A stretch of DNA of 6,385 nucleotides from positions 1-6,385 of the forward strand of contig DKAI01000023.1 of assembly GCA_002450755.1 (NCBI GenBank). Direction: 5' to 3'. The translations under genes were made by a program, and so were the position numbers. Source of the stretch: Deltaproteobacteria bacterium UBA6930 (GTDB lineage Bacteria > Myxococcota_A > UBA9160 > UBA6930). Below the pieces are notes generated by a model. The model had not been told where the DNA came from. It was given only the letters and a program-made list of their open reading frames with translations, and ran no database searches. Shown here piece by piece: positions 5,404 to 6,385 of the stretch. Within the stretch, counting starts at the first letter, position 1. The number at the start of each line of letters is the position of its first letter.

Positions 5404-6385
5404 ATGACTAAGTTGCGTTTAGGCGGATTTATGATCCCGAGTACCGGTGGTTCGATTGAAAATGTAGAAAAAGGCTTAGCGGGCACTCATCCGGCATATT
5501 ATCAAAACAGTTTGCGAGATATTGCGAAGTTATCTCGTCAAATGGATGAACTAGGCTTTGATTTCGTGGGGTTTACCGAGCATCATTTTCATATTGAAGG
5601 AATGGAAACGTCGAATAATCCCGTGTTGCTCGGAAGCTTTGTTGCCTCCGTTACGGAGAAGTTGAGACTAACGCAGCTGGGTTCAGTGATTACCGCAAGA
5701 AACCCAATTCTGGTTGCCGAAGACCTGGCGATGTTGGACCATTTTTCAGGAGGGCGAGTGATGCCCGGTTTCGCGCGAGGCTACCAATCGCGTCACGTGA
5801 TGACACTCGGTCAAAAGAATAACGCTTACTATACGGTACCTAACGATCCCAATTACGAAGAGCACGACAGCGTTAACCGAGAGCTCTTTACAGAACATCT
5901 GGAAATTATAAGGAAAGCTTGGAAGGAGAGAACATTTTCCTATCAAGGCAAGCACTGGACAATTCCGCCCCCTGGAATTAACTGGGATCATCCAATGACG
6001 CGGCGGCTCGCGCCGGAAACGCTTCACGAAGACGGAACATTAAAGGAGATAGGTCTTTCACCGAATACGCTGCAGGATCCTGATCATATTGAGATGACGG
6101 TCCCTTTCACGATGAGTCAAGATACTATCGAATGGGCGGCTGCGGAGGGAGCATGGCCAATTCTTCTGCACTGCCTTCCTGAGACTGTTAGGCCCATCCT
6201 AGATGCTTATCATAAGGCAGCTACTGAATCCGGAAGAAAGATTTCTTGGGGTGACAATGTTGGTCACTTCCGAGAAATAGTGGTCGCGGATACAGAAGAG
6301 GAAGCGCGCGAAATTAGCCGTCACGGAATGGGTTACGTCTGGAATGAATGGCATGACTGGTTTGGATTTCAGGAGGTTTTGCGGC
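5404..6385 (+). CDS. Luciferase-like (LLM class) flavin-dependent monooxygenase, LuxA-like, 3' end outside window
   Basis: The frame from ATG 5404 is open to the right edge (327 complete codons, no stop). It encodes the most LuxA-like of the three luciferase-like proteins here. Visible blocks are KLRLGGFMIP (3-12), MDELGFDFVGFTEHHFHIEG (47-66), NPVLLGSFVASVTEKLRL (72-89), RNPILVAEDLAMLDHFSGGR (99-118) and GFARGYQSRHVMTLG (122-136). His60 of the EHHF motif falls where the catalytic His44 of LuxA lies, and GFARGYQSR matches the RGLYN region. A long segment (about 140-230) with YEEHDSVNRELFTEHLEII and a WTIPPPG loop is typical of the large bacterial monooxygenase subgroup rather than of light-producing luciferase. 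A C-terminal EEEAREISRHG (298-308) helix is present, so only a modest tail should be missing. The substrate is unknown. It is divergent from the rubrerythrin operon and shares its 111-bp spacer. Confidence 0.9.
   Translation, partial: MTKLRLGGFMIPSTGGSIENVEKGLAGTHPAYYQNSLRDIAKLSRQMDELGFDFVGFTEHHFHIEGMETSNNPVLLGSFVASVTEKLRLTQLGSVITARNPILVAEDLAMLDHFSGGRVMPGFARGYQSRHVMTLGQKNNAYYTVPNDPNYEEHDSVNRELFTEHLEIIRKAWKERTFSYQGKHWTIPPPGINWDHPMTRRLAPETLHEDGTLKEIGLSPNTLQDPDHIEMTVPFTMSQDTIEWAAAEGAWPILLHCLPETVRPILDAYHKAATESGRKISWGDNVGHFREIVVADTEEEAREISRHGMGYVWNEWHDWFGFQEVLR

Noticed and set aside
5280..5486. A minus-strand 68-codon open frame across the divergent spacer
   Set aside because: It overlaps the 5' ends of both the rubrerythrin and LuxA-like genes, covers their regulatory region, and has no recognisable motif.
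5746..6027. A minus-strand 93-codon open frame with a hydrophobic stretch
   Set aside because: It lies wholly inside the LuxA-like coding region, whose frame shows clear family motifs. It is an antisense shadow.
5404..6385. A bioluminescence (lux) locus
   Set aside because: LuxA-like residues are present, but there is no luxB, fatty-acid reductase or luxI/R gene, and the segment at residues 140-230 fits the broad monooxygenase subgroup rather than light-producing luciferase.

Overview
The window is bacterial. Genes are densely packed, Shine-Dalgarno-like motifs precede most starts, and one gene pair shares an ATGA stop/start overlap. Base composition is moderate: hand counts give about 55% GC in the rubrerythrin gene (132 of 240 bases at 4921-5160) and 43% in the DUF3501 gene (52 of 120 at 3241-3360). 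The gene content suits a proteobacterium or another uncultivated aerobic heterotroph from sea water or soil. Three luciferase-like monooxygenases in 6.4 kb recall lineages that have greatly expanded this superfamily, such as marine SAR202, but the sequence does not settle the taxon.

From left to right: (1) the C-terminal half of an amidase-signature enzyme (+), cut by the left edge; (2) a luciferase-like monooxygenase of the RutA/SfnG type (-), tail to tail with the amidase; (3) a 158-bp divergent spacer; (4) a second luciferase-like oxidoreductase of the methylene-tetrahydromethanopterin-reductase-like group (+); (5) a three-gene minus-strand operon, read as rubrerythrin, then a GlpC/HdrD-like double [4Fe-4S] plus CCG-domain protein, then a DUF3501 protein; (6) a 111-bp divergent spacer with palindromes and a plausible promoter; (7) a third luciferase-like monooxygenase (+), closest of the three to LuxA, running off the right edge. 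I see no tRNA, rRNA, CRISPR array, insertion sequence or intrinsic terminator.

Two functional themes interleave. The amidase and three flavin-dependent enzymes suggest oxidative breakdown of organic N or S compounds, but each monooxygenase is a separate transcription unit on alternating strands and no flavin reductase is present. The rubrerythrin-FeS-DUF3501 operon looks like a peroxide or oxygen-stress electron-transfer module. Its rubrerythrin has no rubredoxin domain and no cysteine at all, so it needs an outside electron donor, and the Fe-S protein encoded next to it is the obvious candidate. DUF3501 has no known function.

The least explained structures are a perfect 11-bp-stem hairpin between rubrerythrin and the Fe-S gene, and a set of inverted repeats within the first 21 codons of the RutA-like gene that could form alternative hairpins.
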